A DNA stretch of 64,000 nucleotides from Dromaius novaehollandiae (lineage: Eukaryota; Chordata; Aves; Casuariiformes; Dromaiidae), in assembly GCF_036370855.1 (NCBI RefSeq), contig NC_088100.1, forward strand, positions 36,964,563 through 37,028,562, read 5' to 3'. Below, piece after piece: positions 1-14,900 of the stretch (within the stretch, counting starts at the first letter, position 1; each line of letters begins with the position of its first letter). A program made the translations under genes and the position numbers. The notes under the pieces were generated by a model, which worked only from the letters and a program-made list of their open reading frames with translations, ran no database searches and was not told the DNA's origin.

Positions 1-1700
1 GTAGCTTATTTCAAGGCGTGCATATGGGCATAATCAGTTGTATGGAGGACAATACTAGCTCCAGAGATACCCTGCTTGCTTGCATGGGTTGGCTTTATAA
101 GTCCATTAGAATATTTGCTTTTGAATTGTAAGTGGCTAGCTTAAAAAAAAATAGTATATATGTTGCTTGAATGTGAATTTTGTCTAATGTGCTACAGCCT
201 TATTTTTATAATTAAAGCAAGTAGAGTTTTAGTTTGTTACATGAGATGACCTGTAATTTTTTAAACCAGTTTTGTAATAATGAAATGTAACTAATCAGGT
301 AACTGAAAAGCTCTGTGGAAATTAGAGCCATTGTTGAAAGAAATAGAAAATTCCTAATTTTGTTTAAAATACTTGCATAAAAGAAGGTATGCTTGAGAAC
401 CAAATGGTCCTATTTTTAGCTAATGCTTGTAACTAATCCCACTTTTTAAAAGGGAGAGCAGTGTGAATTAAACTTTAAATCTTCATACCTAGCTAAATTT
501 GCTGTGTGGGCATACGTGCACACACACATTCACTGTATCAGTGGCTTTGATAAGAGATGTTTCTGTTTGTGCCACACACTACTGGTTAGTGCCTTGTCAG
601 AAAGAGGACTGTTACTGTAGGGGCTTTGTAGATGTGATTAAAATTTGAACTCAGAAAGGGGTAGTTTATATGACTATTTTTTTTAATAATGCAGTAAATT
701 GATATAGGGGCCTGAGAAGAAAGACACATGTTTTGTAAGGTTGAAACAGTTTTTGATGAATCTTGTAAACTCTTAATTTTTCTTGGGGTGGCTTTCTCTC
801 TCTCTCCTATTTTTTTTTTTTTTTTGTATGTGAAATTATTTTAGAATCAAGCCTTCCAGGAAGTGGTCCTGGAGTAAAGCCCCTAAATCCATGTTTAGGC
901 TCAAAAATAACGATGTTTCAAGTGCTGAGCAGCCCAGGCGCTATCACTGAAATGAAGAGCTGCCAAGCTCTCAGTAGCTTTCTTGGTTCTCCCTCCCTGT
1001 ACCCTCTGTCAGGCCAATTATTTAGGGACCTCAGTTCTTGGAATAACATTATTCAAAAGAAGGAGCCTAAGATTTTAGGCAGTGCCTTGTGGCAAGAGAA
1101 CTGCCTTTGCATGAGTGTAAGAGTGGGGTCTTAGCCAGGAAGTGCCAAATCCAGTTAGTCTTCCTTGACTTGTCCACTGATTTCGATAAAACTATGTGTG
1201 TGAGCAGTGCAAGAAGGAGTGAGCCTCATGTATTCACCCTGCTCAGAGAGCAGGAATGGAAGAAATTTTGCAGAATGGCAAATAGCGTCTTTATGTCACC
1301 CTGAGGAGTTGTTCTTACACAGGCTTATTGGCTTATCCTTTATCCTCTTGCACATAAAAGGCTCCCTTACAGATTTGGGAGGGGAAATGGAGAACAGCTT
1401 CTCAAGAACGTTTCTTTTGCCAGGGCAGACTGGGCTTACTCCCTTCTTCCTACTCTGTCCCTCTTCCTGGTGTGCTGTGTCCTGGTTTGCGCAGACCTCT
1501 TCGCAAAGCTCCTGCTCCCAACCGTTTTAGTCACATTCCTGTGACATCGCAAGTGCAGAGCTGGTGTGCACCTTGAGAGCATCCATGTTTTGTAACCCAG
1601 TGGGAGAGGAAGCATGTTGCATCCTAGGCTGTGTACACGTGGAGTTTTAAATTATATATTACAACTGTGTTCATCTAATAAAAATTGTAACTCAAAAAAG
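1..1700 (+). other. Possible 3' UTR tail of a plus-strand gene
   Basis: AT-rich non-coding sequence with no long open frame that resembles a protein. It ends in a well-formed polyadenylation context: AATAAAA at 1677-1683, then T- and GT-containing sequence downstream. A pyrimidine tract (TC repeats running into a T run) sits near 793-825. This arrangement fits the last part of a long vertebrate 3' UTR whose coding exons would lie left of the window. Without transcript data it could equally be ordinary intergenic DNA, since AATAAA occurs often by chance in AT-rich sequence. Confidence 0.3.
1677..1683 (+). promoter_or_regulatory. Polyadenylation signal candidate (AATAAAA)
   Basis: AATAAAA follows an A/T-rich stretch, and a T/GT-containing stretch follows within about 40 bases. 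This is the usual order of upstream element, hexamer and downstream GU-rich element for vertebrate cleavage. No other element confirms it. Confidence 0.35.
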
Positions 1701-4700
1701 ATGCTTGGACTCTGTTATTTGTGCCAAAGAAAACTATGGAAAAAATAAGCTGAATCTGTATTCTTGCTGCAGCTCCCTCTGGCGACAGCCTGGTGCTTCA
1801 GCTCAGCCAACCTCAGCAGAGGAAAGCATTTCAGAGCTCTCCCCATGGGATGAAAGAACCCGATTCTGCAGCATGCTGAGCAGGTTGATCCCTGTTGACT
1901 TAGTGGGAATTATAATATGCAGAATATATACAGGGTTAGGCTCTACATCCTCCCTGATAAAGAGCAGTGATTTTTTTGTCTTCCATTTTTTCGCTTGGCT
2001 TAGTTGATAACTACCATGGAAATGAAGGCCAGATCCTCTGGGAGTGGCTTGGGCAATGGGGCTAGGAAATTTTCACACATTGAAATTTTGCTCATGGGGC
2101 TAAAATGTTTAGGAACACTTTGCACTTTTTCTTGTCTGTAAATTACTATTTTGACCATCCATGTCAGCTTTCCATGTAAGGTATTTAGATACATTTTACA
2201 CTGTAACTGGCTGACAGGAGGTAGAAGTTTGCATCAGTTCAGTCTCCCCTAGGTCATCATTTGAATATATAATTTGTAATCCATTCCGGTGTCTAATACT
2301 TATCTGTTATCTCCAGTATAAACACTGTATGAAAACTCTAGCAATTTGTGGCTTCTTCTGTACCCTGCAGTGAGATACAGTCACTTTGCTGTAAGACAAG
2401 GCAGGTAAAAGTGATGTGAATGAGCATGCAGGGAAGACAAGGTTGAAAAGCTAATTCTGCACAGGTAGGAGGATGGGTCAGCTCCTCAGCTGCAGTAGGA
2501 TCAGTAGGACCTCTCTGAAGTGAGTGGAGCTGTAGCAGCTCATACCACAGGATAGACTGGTCCAAGGAGGAAATGCAGGTTCAAATGTGTTGTGTCACAG
2601 TGGGTAGACGCAGCCAGATTTTGCTGAAAGGAGACAAGTACTTGATTTTTAGAGAAGAAGATGAACAGATTTTCTGTAGCACTTTCCTTGTCTGGCATCC
2701 CATGAAGTTGCAATTTTCTCTCTGTGGCTGCCAGAGAATACTCCAAGTGCATTTAGCATGCAGAGATTGCACAATAGATGATTTCTTGGCACTAGCTGTC
2801 ACTTTCCCATGTATCTCCAGCTCCGTGTGTGCTCCCTGTTGCAGCACCCAGCTCCATTCCTGCATTACGGGGGAGGGGGTGCAAAGGTTTCATTTTGCGA
2901 TCCCCAATCAGCAACTGGTTTCATTGCTGAAGACACTTTTATCATTTTAGTATACCGCTTATATCCTTCAGATACTTGCCTTTAAATAAAAGCATCAATG
3001 TGCAAAGTACTCAAAGGTCATCTGTGTGCTTACATGCATGTAGGGGGGATGTGTGTGTGTGTCTATGCCCCCTTCTTGTTTCCGCCTCAGACTGTCAGTC
3101 TAGGCTGTGAGAAATTGCTCCTGAACTGGAATATTAGCTTGATTTGATTTTTAGGTGCCAGAGGGGCTTTGCTTGTTCATTTCGTAGCCTTTGATCAGAC
3201 TGTCACTAAGAGCACGTTCACAATTTCATCTGAAATAACCTCACGCAGGCAGTACAGCATAACACAGGTGAATGTGGTTCTGAGTGCAAATCCTCCTGTT
3301 AGTTTTATTGCCTAAATTGGTTACCTAAGTAATTGGTTACCTAAATGGTGACCACTGCACATAATTCTATCCCTTGATGAATTTTGAAACATTAGGAAAT
3401 TACAGGATTAAGTTAATAGCACTGTAAAGAAAAGATCAGCTGCATACAAAAAGCTATGTTAAAAAGGGGAGAAAGAAACCTTTTAAATTCTGACATGGAA
3501 AAAGGAAGTTCAGAAGCCAAGTCCTTGTGAAATGTTTGCCAGTCCCTCCCTGTTTAACTGTCCCATCCAGCTTTAGCTGTCTACAATACATATACCTACA
3601 TTCAGGAGAAGCCCCCTATGCTCTCCAGGGAAAAATACACCCTTCTGTCCATTATTCATTTCACCCTAGTGCAATATCCAAAGGTCAAATCAGTTGTATC
3701 TTAGAAATGATGCCACCTCTAGCTATATATACATCACCCTCTAGCTGTATGGAGAGAAACTCGTATGCATAAACAGTGTAGCTCTGTGAAGTAAGAGAAG
3801 TTCCTTTCATCATGTCTGGTAAACCAGGGAGATTCATGAATACCCTCTTCCCTCTCACTATATTCCAAAATGGTCCTAGCAAGAGGATCATCCTGTAACG
3901 AAAAACAAAACCCTATGTGGTGCTATTGCTGCTTTTTGAAGCCAGCTTACATCATGCAGCAGCTCTGCACCCACCTGGGAGTGCTGTCTGCTCTCTGATG
4001 CAGGAGTGAGAAGATGTTTTTCACATAATACACAGGAAAATAAACAGGATGCTGATTCTGAGCTTTTCTAGTCCCAAAGACTGTACATGTCTTTCTGGCC
4101 CATGGAAGACATGCAGCCTCTCATAACTGAGCTGCACAACAGACTGTGCTTACCAGTCCTTACACATCTTTGGCAGATCAAGAGCAATTCCACTGAAATC
4201 AATGAACATAAAGATGTATAAAACTAATTTGAAATGAGAGTTGAGCCTAGATGTCTCTGCATTACAGTACCTTAATTAAGTAAATAAACTTGGTGGTCTA
4301 AGTGATTCTACTGGGAGCCAATTGAAAAAGTTGCTGTCAGCTCATTTTTTGCCTCATTTCTTTGGGCATGCACAGAACACTGTGGTGAGGTGCTCCCTGC
4401 ATCAGCAAGATTTTGCTAACGCTGTAAAGTGACTGAGCTAATGGCATTGCAAGGCTTCAAGCCGCAGCTGCCAAGCAGAAGCCATGGCTGTTTTTCCAAC
4501 TGCCTTGCGGAGAGACTGGGCTGTCTGCAGCTGCACCCTGCTCGGGGGATTCATGTCCCAAAAGTACAACTGAAGGAGTACGGAACAGATCAGCATTAGC
4601 AGAAAGTGTAAGTCCTTTTCTTCTTTAGCTATGCTCAATTTCACATTTTGATGAGCTTAGTGGGGGGAGGAGGGAAGTACATAATTGTAAAGAAGCATAG

Positions 4701-5654
4701 ATGGATAAAGTACCAGAGTTTTCCATACATACCGATCAGTTTTTCAGATGTGAGAACTATTAAAACACAATTACTTTTAAGCATGATATGAGCAGCATAC
4801 TAATGTATTCAAATACCTAATTTTTCATCATTTAATTGTAAGTTGTCTAATTAAAGCTATATCTGGAGAGGCATCTGCTTCTCTCTGCCTGAGCTTACTT
4901 TGCCAACATACCCACATTGCCTGCTTTTAACTATTGCCAAATGACTGTCTCTGTTGGGAATGGACGCTGCAAAGAGTCCTCCTGCGATGCCTCCTGTCCG
5001 CAGTGGTGACGCTGCCATATGTCATCGCAAAACGGTAGGAAAATGACTTGCCGGACTGGCCAAGACTGCCTGCGAGGCGCAGTGCTCTCCAGCTCACAAC
5101 ATCTTTCTTTCACTGAGGGAGGAGGAAGCCCCTACGCCTGCAGCCCATGGTTCAACACAAAGTTGGCGGAAGCCAATCTGTCAGCGAGTGGTATTTACGA
5201 AGTCATTTAAAAAATCGGTTGCTGCAGCAGGAGAAACCTTCAGAATAATTTTCAGTGCCCAGATGGTGCATCAGAGCTGCTCGGGGGAGCGAGTGTAGCC
5301 ACGTGTCAGCAGTGAGCTCTACTTGAAACCTCTTTGGTCGACAGGAATTTCCCTGCTTTGCTCAACCCTCCCATCATGATGCTTTGCACTAATATAACTT
5401 TCCTTCCAGATATTTTCTTCTCTAGGTTTTCATAGCTTTATAGTTTTCCAGTTTTCTTCTTGTTTTTGTAGGATATGCCTTCTCTACTAGGTATTTTAGG
5501 TGAGTAGCATAAATTTCAGTTTAACGTATGGCAGAGTTTTTAGGTCAGGACAACTGTATAGCATTTCTGTGAAATATGGTATTGAGTCATTAAGCTAAAT
5601 TGCTGTAACATCAGTAGTGTTCCAGCAGGAGCTAGTGCATTAACTAGTCAACCT
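1701..5654. other. Unassigned non-coding DNA
   Basis: I see no recognisable gene or high-copy repeat here. Open frames are short and lack family motifs; the longest is about 125 codons, plus strand, 2573-2950. A short GT run lies near 3052-3061 and a 16-bp tandem duplication at 3315-3346. A CTCF-like core (CCCTCTGGCGAC, 1775-1786) is present but matches the motif imperfectly. Confidence 0.5.
3315..3346. repeat. 16-bp direct tandem duplication
   Basis: Two adjacent copies of AATTGGTTACCTAAGT / AATTGGTTACCTAAAT differ at one base. It is a simple local duplication with no evident function. Confidence 0.85.
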
Positions 5655-5985
5655 GGAGGAGATCTCCTGGGTCACAGAATCAAATCCTCTGCCATTTCTA
5701 TTATTACATAATTCATTTCATAAAACTATCAACTTCCAGCTATAACCACCAATCTGGGTTTGAGCTGATTTTTTTTCTTTTTCCTTTGGTCTCCACTGTC
5801 CCAGTTGAAAGGTTGTCTCAAGATCCCATTGCTCTTGCATCAAAAATTAAACCTTCTTCCAAATTCCAGATGAATTTTATTCATGGCCACTTTATGTTCC
5901 TTGTCCTTGTGCAATTGTGTCTGTTCATTTAAATGTCTCCCTTATCAGAGCTTACCCATCATATGTACTTATATCGTGTTTTTTT
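5655..5985 (-). mobile_element. Ancient CR1-type LINE 3' fragment
   Basis: The plus strand reads as the complement of an old CR1 3' region. It contains a TTTATTCATGGCCACTTTATG stretch (about 5876-5896), then wording like 'cttgtccttgtgcaattgtgtctg', then a 'cttatcagagcttaccc' segment, in the order known for old amniote CR1 3' ends. Divergence is heavy and the boundaries are soft. The element is therefore minus-oriented, 5' truncated and long dead. The family call rests on recalled consensus and was not aligned. Confidence 0.5.
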
Positions 5986-8900
5986 GTCCTGTTTTAGCTA
6001 TACTTCTGTCAGACTGAAAAAGCAGCATACCTCCTGCTCACCCTAGCATCCTTCTGTGCATTTGTTTGCTTATTTAGAAGAGCATTAGTCATTTTCAGTG
6101 TTTTTTGGAATAAGAAAATTGTATTTCACCTAAGACATTGTCACCTGCAGCCTTTTTTATCAATATCGATCTTCTTTCCCATCACTGTTAAACACTGCTT
6201 TTTGTTACACATCTTCGGGTGCTGGGGATGCTCGTTAGACTGATGACTGTACTTCTTGTTGCTGCTGTTCAGTGCCCATTTGCTGGTGTTTCAGCTCAGT
6301 CTGGAGGCAGCATAGTCTGGCCCTGGCTGAATAAAACACAAAGGCACAGGCTTAGTTCATCATTAACAGTCCCATAGGAATCCTACGTGTAAGTTAGAGA
6401 GGGCTGAAGTGATGCCTGAGCCTTTGGTAGTGTGCAGAGCCCAGGTGTGCAGAGAAGCTTCTGGCTCCACTGATGTCCTGAGAAGACCCAGATCGCTGGG
6501 ATGAGGATTTCTCGCCTGTGCAATAGCATGGAGTAACACCATGAAGCAATTCCAGGATGAAAGGGATCAAAATCAGTTCTTTAATTACCACAGCTAGCAA
6601 AATCCATAATTTAGAGATATAATGAAGACAGAGATGACCTTGATATTTGCTTTCAGTGTCTTGGCAGAAGTCTTGTCATTTAACAGGTTCCCATTTTAGT
6701 CCTGACTGAGCTAATGCTCCAATTTAGCATATTTCCAGGGCATATTGTGTGGGCAGATGAAAGAACTGCATTTGCTAAATACATGAATTAAACATTCTCT
6801 TGACACACTTTAACCTTCAACTAATTCAAAGGTGTCAGAAAATCGATAGCCGGATGTGCTCCTTGAACTTATACCAGCCTCAGGAGTAAAATAAAGCTCT
6901 TAGAAACAGCATATTTTATGTTTAAGCTAACAATCTTTTAAAAATATATTTCAGTTTTATGTATAAACATATATATGAAAACAAAGCTCGTAGAGGAAAA
7001 TCCTCATTCTACACTAATTTAAAGAAGGAACGTGACTCTTCATGGGAGACAATAGTCATCCTGGCACAAAAAAACCCTTAAATGACGGGTCTGAGACCTG
7101 TTGCTGTCATGCGTTTATTTGTGTATGCTGTGGTAACTGGGGTAAGGAAATGGCTCCTTTTCCCAAGTATGTGCAAAATCTGGCACTTTTCTTTCCACAG
7201 CCAAATATCGTCTGCTATTCCTGCGTGGAGCTCAGGCTCACCTTCCCTGCCTTTGCTGGCCGTCACTACTGTGGCTCCTTCACTTCTCAGCGCAGTCCTG
7301 TGACCTGGCTTTCCTGCAGGTCACACAGCCAGAACTGCTCTTGCTGTGTTTGCCCCCAAATTGTTCCCACTGTGTTTGCCCCTGGTCTCCTGTGGCTGTG
7401 TTTACTTTTGGCTTCCCCACAGGTGTCTGCTTCCTGAACACATGAGCTCCTCCAGCTGTCTCCCTCTGCCGTGTCCTCCTCACCTGGTCATGCCATCCTA
7501 GCTGAACTTTCAGCACATTTATTGGTATTATTCTCTATCCTTTCCTCTTTGCTTTGCATCTTATCATGTCTTCAGATGCAGCCTCTGTGCCAGTGCTCTC
7601 TCCCTTTTACCTCTCTTCCCAGTTTTTCCTCAGTCTTCTCACTTCAGCTCCTCCTTGTGTCACCAGCTGAGAGGCAATGGAGATATGTTGGATGTTTTGG
7701 AATATTTGATGGGGAGAAATTTAACAAGCTCCTGGAACACCCATTTTGGGGGATAATCAATCTCCATTGCAAAGTAACATCCATCAGAAACCACCTTTCA
7801 TGCAATATTAGCCAAGATCCCATGGACCAGATGCATCGCTGCTGCAAGGGGCATTACAAGGGCTTATTCATTCCAAATCCCAACCAAGAAGAGACTTTCA
7901 TGGTTAAAAGGAAGAAGAAGAAAACCACTGAGGCTGAAACATAAACAGTGACTACCTCAGTGCTTTTCCCAACAAAGAAGTGGTGAGACTTTTGAATGAA
8001 TTAACACAGTAACTTGTTGAATAGCCTTTTTGTTTATACTGCAACTTCTTATCTACCTTGTTGAAGGTCCTCCTCTAATGTCACCAGCAAATGGTGGAAT
8101 AATGTGCCCGATGCCCACACCCCCTTGCAGTTAGCCCAGAACAGATCTCGCATGAGAGGAGGGACCTGATCAGGGGATGGCAGAAGGTTTTCTCTGCCCC
8201 CTCTGATGGGAAAGTAAAGTGTCCCCTTGTAAACGTGCTGATCTTGATCACCTAATCCTATCAGGCATACTGAGAAACCACATTATGAACAATTGATAGC
8301 CCTTAGGAAAATCCGAGAATGGCCTTTTCAAAAAATTAATTCACAGATCTGCATCTCAGCTTGGTTTTCAGGCACACTGTCACAAAGGATGAATTTCATC
8401 ACCAAAGTAATCCAGTTAGTTAGTGAAGCTGATCCAGGGATGACTTCGGCCAAGCTCCGTCAGGAGGTATGCACGAGAGTGTGGAGGCAGGATGCACTGG
8501 CTGTCACTGACATCTAGAGGACAGCACAGAAGGTACATATAAGGTAACCAAACCTTGGGCATGAAGACTTCTGCGATAAATTATCTGACAAACAGAAAGT
8601 CTTAAATGGACCTCATTAATTCAAAGTGTCAGATATTCAACAGACAGGTTGCTTACCTGCTTTTTTCCATGCGCCCCATGATGCACTAATGGGCATGGGA
8701 CAAGGAGTAATGTGGGCCCTTGCTCTGACAAGCAAGACCATGAGGGATAAAGGGAGTAGGACAGAAGGACCATCATGACTTTTACTGCACCCCTGAAGCA
8801 TTATGGCCAGATCAAGTATCTCGGGACCTGCACCACTTCCTTTCTGTACCATCTGACAGCCTGACTGTTTCAGGCAGGGGTGTGCAAGGCAGTCAAGGAG

Positions 8901-11900
8901 GAAATAGCAAACTGATCAGGGCACAAGGAGCTCTTTCACCTGAGTCTTCCTTTGGCGTGTCCAGCTCACAGGCACAACAGCATGCACAAATGAAAGTCTC
9001 TGCTTTTACAAAGTAGTGCTAAGGGTTGTCTTTTAAGCAATTTTTTCCGTCCAGACACATTACATTGTGTGAGGAACCAGTACTGCTAACTTCTCCCAGA
9101 GCCTCCTGGAGCCATGGGACCCCCCATTTTCCCTTCACAGGCAAACGCACAGATTTAAGGGCAAATAAACAAACAAAGTTGGTCATTTCCTGAAGGAGCC
9201 CATGCTATCACAGGGACCCATGGTTTTCGCTGCCTTGTGGGCACCACTGTTGCTGCACCCCTTGGCTCTCGTGGAACGATGGATGCCCTTGGTTGGGCTT
9301 AGCTCCCTGGGACTGCTGCGGCCCCAGAGCTCCTCGCCTCACCGGATTGCATTGCCGCTGCCAATGCACACACAAGCGGTGCTGCGCAGTCACGTTACCT
9401 CGCAGCTGGACAGGTGAATGAGGCAAGACAGCATCAGGGTCTGGTGCCGGGGTGAGCGCAGTGTTGAGCGCAGTGCTTGCAGGTGACTGCTAGGTGTGTC
9501 CACCGTCCCACCATCCCAGGGGTGGAGGGGCTGGAGCTGTGGAGCTTCGCTCCAAGAGCGGCCAGGAGTATTTTGAAGTCCTGTACTTTATTTGTATTGC
9601 ATGTATTTTGTGCCTGCCTTTAAAATGTCTGTAACAGCGAAGAGAATGCATTATTTAAGCCCCTGTTAATGCGAGATAAGCCAGCTTTTTAAATTAAAGA
9701 AAATAAGTAGGGAGATTCCTGGGAAATTAATTTTAATTTTAGACATATTTTCACAGTCCGCTTCTGTTCCCGGCATGACTGAAAGCAATAAAGATGAAAG
9801 CTACTGGGGACAGGCTATCTTCTCTTGGTCTGTATGCCAGCACCACGCTTTTGCAGATGTATCGCTAGAGAGGCTGAAGCGGGGCTTCACACTATTTCCA
9901 GAAAGTCTTAGTGAGTTAATTTTTAACCATTTGCAACTCTTTGGATTGGGCTGCTTCCTTTTGGCCCAGGAGATGATCAGTAATGACCAAAGGCAAAGGA
10001 GCCATTTCATTGATTCAGTAGTGCTGAGTATGCATGCAACAGCTTGTAACCCTGTTTAGGTCATGCCACATAGGCACTTCATGGAGCTAATTCCCAGAAT
10101 CAACAGGTAACCCCATATCTTTTCTAACGCTAGCAAATATTGTTTCTTCATAAAGGAGGAGATGAGCAGAATAAAGAGAGGGTGAGTAAACTGTTTTTGA
10201 TGAAGCTAATAAAATTTTTTAGAGGGATTTTAATTGAACTAACTCTACATTTAATTATTTTTCCTCATACTTCCAGCTTTGTCCTCTGAATATACAGGGC
10301 TGAGAACAAAGAGGGCAGGTAACATGCTAGTTGTAACCTGTCCTGCTGCTTCTCAGTAGCTCTGCACTTCGGCTGAGCAACGCTGCCATCAGCCAACCCC
10401 CTTTCTGCATGTTTTGCAGCTTGGTAGCTTCCTGATGGTTTATAAGCAGTGTCACTGAAGACCTGTGAACATGCTGTGAACAACCAGGTCACAACGCCTG
10501 ACATTTCCAGAGTCTTGTTTTATTTTACTGTATTGATGAAGGAGCCCTAGCAGACAGAGATCATCAGCAAACCTACTCCTGATTACTCAGGTGTTAAGCA
10601 CCATGGTGCTCCTCTGCCCCTCTGCACTATGCTGGGAACAGCACAGTAGAGAAGAAAAAGGATGAAAACTGTCTATCTACAATGAAAATGTATCACACAT
10701 GGGAAATATATTGGAAAGTGGATATCTACGTGTCTTAGTAGAGTTGGACAGTACAGGGATTTCTTGCCTTGCAAAGCTATAAAATTCTTCCTGTTTTGCT
10801 TCGGGACAAAACCACGTGTATTTAGCTATTTTTCTTTACAAAATAGCCAGTAGCCAAGAGGCCAGGGCCAGTCCCCAGACTGCCAGTAATTCTGCAGTGA
10901 GTTTCACACAGTCTTTCCAGTTCTGCTTTGTAGAAATGAGTATTTCCAGGAACGTAGGTACTCTGCATCCCTGCTGAGCTCGGGAACCTCTGCCTCGTGG
11001 AGACTCACTATACTTAGACCATGGGAAGCTCTCAGGTATGGCTTCAGTACGAACCCTAATGAAGCAGATGTATGGACAACACAGAAATCCTCTGCCTCAG
11101 GAGGGACAACATGCTCACCTGGGCCAGGAGCCACTTCTCCAGAGATGCCCTAGGTGAGGATGATCATTGCATATCCAGAGCCACCATTTTAGGGCCATTT
11201 TGCATCATTTGAGAAAGCAGCTGTGGAGAATCGGAGCCTACATGCTTAAAAGAAGATTGAACACCACGAGTCCAGGAGGCTTAGTTCAGTTTCATGCAGG
11301 GAGGATTCAGTGCTTAAGCTGGTTGTTAAAGGAAATCAATTTTAAAAGCAGATGGTTTAATTAGAACACCAGGCTTGCTCATTGTAAAGCTGTGTCTCTA
11401 GGTATTTTTACTGCTTTATTAACAAGTCTTTTGTACTTATTCCTTTTCCATTACTTGACAGATGCTTTCATCAAGGTTATATAAAGCCCTGTTTTCAACC
11501 CTACTTTGCCTAGAAATAGAATAAAGAAAAGCTGAAATACAGATTAATAATAATATTCAGAGCTAAATATTTTCCACATAATTTTTTAAAGTACAAAATG
11601 CAATTCCAAACCTGCTTTACAAAAGTTGTTATTGTTTCATGACAGTATCTGCATATCTAAGAGTGATTTCTCCAGGGTAGCAGCTATTTTACTGACACTG
11701 ACAGGAGCTCTACACTGAAAAGGAAGAGTAGGAAAGAAATGTCTCTTCTTCCATGGGCATATAGAAATGGGAAAACACCCTCAGAGAATTTCAGTGCTGC
11801 TGTTGTCAGCCAGCAAATTAGATTGAGATTTGACAGGCCTCAGTTAAAAAGTGTTGCTTCTGCTAGATGCATTTCTGAGCAACCGTGCCAAAATTATTAT

Positions 11901-14900
11901 AGAATGTCACAAGTTCACTTCACCAAAATTCAAGGGGTGAAGTTAATCCTCCTTATTGCTACATTCAAAGAAGTATGCACAGAAAACAAGAGCTTGCTAG
12001 CATTACACACTCACTTGGCTTGATGGTCAAAGTGACCAACTGATGTTACATTTTTGGAAAGCAAAAATGTGCTTTTCTTATAACTAACACCACCTGAACT
12101 ACAAGTTCTTTTAAAGCAATCTATGGTCATAATACAAGACATCAGTAGCACCTTTTTCCATTACTTAAGTATTGGTTACATCCCTTCCATAATTAATGAC
12201 ATCATCAAGGTCATAGTGACCCTGTAAACACCCTGTCAAAAGCTCTGTCTCAGCAATTCACTTTATCACCAAACAACATACATCGTCATTCTATTGACAT
12301 TAATTACAGTCCAAATATTGAAGGCAGCCTTTGGCTTTACTGTTTTTTCACCCAGTTTAAAAACTGCAAGGATGCGATTTGGCTCCATAGTAAGCTATCT
12401 AAAAGTATGTACATATGTGCGAGCAAGGTATCAAAGTTCCCGCTGCAGTCAACGGGCATTTAGGGAAGGGTCAGTTGAGCTGCCTAAGTGCAGGCATTCA
12501 ATGCCACCAAAAATGTGCTACGGTATCCCACCAGGCCTCCAGCTGCTGCTCCGGAGAAGCAGAAGCCTTCTGCAGCTCCCACATCCCATCCACCAGGCCC
12601 ACACAGACGCCTTGGAAGTCCTGGGGCAGCTCAGAAGTCACTTGATATTTATATTTATGTAACTGAGCGAATGTCCTGATTAATACGGTCACCCTCGCCC
12701 TGGAGCGGATGAGGTGCTGTGTAAGCTGTTCTTTTCCCCAGGCTACAGGGACTGTGTTGGTTGCTCCCCAAGGCACACAGGCACCGTAGGCACCTGCTGG
12801 GCCTGTTTGCAGGTATATACATTTGGGAGTGTAAGTCTGGACCCAAATCGTGTCTTCTGTGGGAAAGATAAGTAATGACCATCTATTATCCTATGCCCAT
12901 CTCTGATACACCAGCTGTCACAGCTCCTAGAGGGCTGGGACATTCAGGGACTCATTTTCTTTCTACTTGACCTACTATAATTGTGAAAAACCTTAAAATG
13001 ATCAAGCAAGGGTTTGGGGGTGGGAGGAAACAAACAAGAAAAAGTCTTCCTATGGTGTTTTAACAGTGGTTGTATTTTAGAGGAAAAAAAACTTATTTCA
13101 ACATAGAAGATCAGTCAAAGCCAAATTTTGTCTTACAGCTTTGAAAGTCTCAGCTGTGCTAAAGAAGTTTTTCTCCAAACCTGTATGTTTACATTGCATT
13201 GATTAAAATAAACATAACTTTAGAAAATATTTGATTATATATTTACTTTAACTGATGTAACTATATCTCAGTGATGACTCAGAAATAATCCCCATGTATC
13301 ATTTTCTTCTTCAAATACATGTCTTTAAAAAACAAAGGTGGTCTAAGGAAGGGTATTTGCCAGCAAAATCCACTATCAGCAGATGCAGAACTATCGCCCC
13401 TAGCACCTGGCATCCCAGATTTTCATCATGCAGGTACTCTGTCTTTCACCTCATGCCATCATAAAGCCCAAAACGCATGAGCATGCACAGAACACAGGTT
13501 ACAGCATCATTTCCAGGGGACAAACTTCTCAACTTTTGAGAGTTAATACAGAACCTGAAAAATAGAAAATTAATATACTTTTCTCTGCAAAGGGTTGAAT
13601 TTTTTGATTGAAAATATTCCTATTGCTAGTAAAGCTCTAATATGGTTATGCCTGATCTCATGTACCAAGAAAAGGCAAAACATCCTTGAAATGTTCTTGA
13701 CAGAGAGACAAGAGAAAGAGCAGAATGAGGTCAGAGTTCTTTAAGAAGTTGCTTTTAATGAATAGCAAACAGTATGCATTAATCTGACCACAGGCATTTA
13801 CAGATACTGCCATAACCCTCTGGAGTTTACAAGTGTTCTGTATAAAGTGAAACAATTTGGTTGACATCTGCTTTTACAGCAGATTTCCCAGAGCATCCAG
13901 CTACTCTAGTTTATTCATGATTAAATGACATCAGAAACATCTGCTTTGAAAATGAAAGTAAACCTCCCAAAGCAGTTACAACTGCATGATCTATATTTTA
14001 TTTTTTCAAAGCAATGGGACCATCTTCTTTTCAAAATGACCTTTAATAAATCTCTCTTTTCTAACTACCTCTGTAAATACTGGCATTGTCCATCTCTTGT
14101 TACTGCAGTAAATTACTAATCTAGAAACAATACAGAATGGCTTTTGTTTTGATGAGGTTGTTGGGGATGGAGCTGCCTTTTTCACAGTTCATCAGTAGCA
14201 GCATCAGGAAAGACCAGGAGGGGCACAATGCTTGGCAGAAATAACGCTGCCACTATGAACGATAACCTATAAAAATATTTCCTGTATAGGAACAGAGATC
14301 AGATAAGAACCTGATTGGGTCTTTATTGATACCAGATCATTAAAAATATATATATCTTTCATGGGCAACACTCACTCAAACTTTTCTACACACCTGGCAT
14401 TTCATCTGTTTTAAGTATTGGGGAAGGAAGATCAAGCAAATGAAACAAATGACTCCTTATAAATGATGTTGCACAGTGAGAAAGTTTTTCCCTGAGTACA
14501 AGTCAAATAAAATCTTGTTCACCTGCGCTTGGGAAATGAAAGATCACTTCCATTTCTCTTGGTGTGCTTTTGTGTTAAAGAAAGCCCAGGTTTGTTCTAT
14601 TTTTCCCTCTACTTTTGCACCAGTTGCCCTGATCATAACACACTATTTTCAACCTCATGTAATGCCTTGTCTTGCACACACAGTCAATAGCTCTACCCCA
14701 CTGACACAGTCACTGCCCCAGTTGGCAGGGGCCAAGGAAAGGTTGCACCAAGCCCCACTATCGGGCTGCAAGTCGGATGGCTCCGCTCTGGGTTTCTGGG
14801 GTTCAGAGCAGCTTTGGCACTCGCACTTGATTAAATATGGAGCAAGAGCCCAAATCCATGATTGTCCCCTTATTGTTGAATGTCTCAACAGCCAGGATAC

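Noticed and set aside
7471..7944. 157-codon plus-strand open frame with a lysine-rich end
   Set aside because: It begins in a pyrimidine-rich low-complexity tract that yields Leu/Ser/Cys-rich translation. The later part has no family resemblance that I can name.
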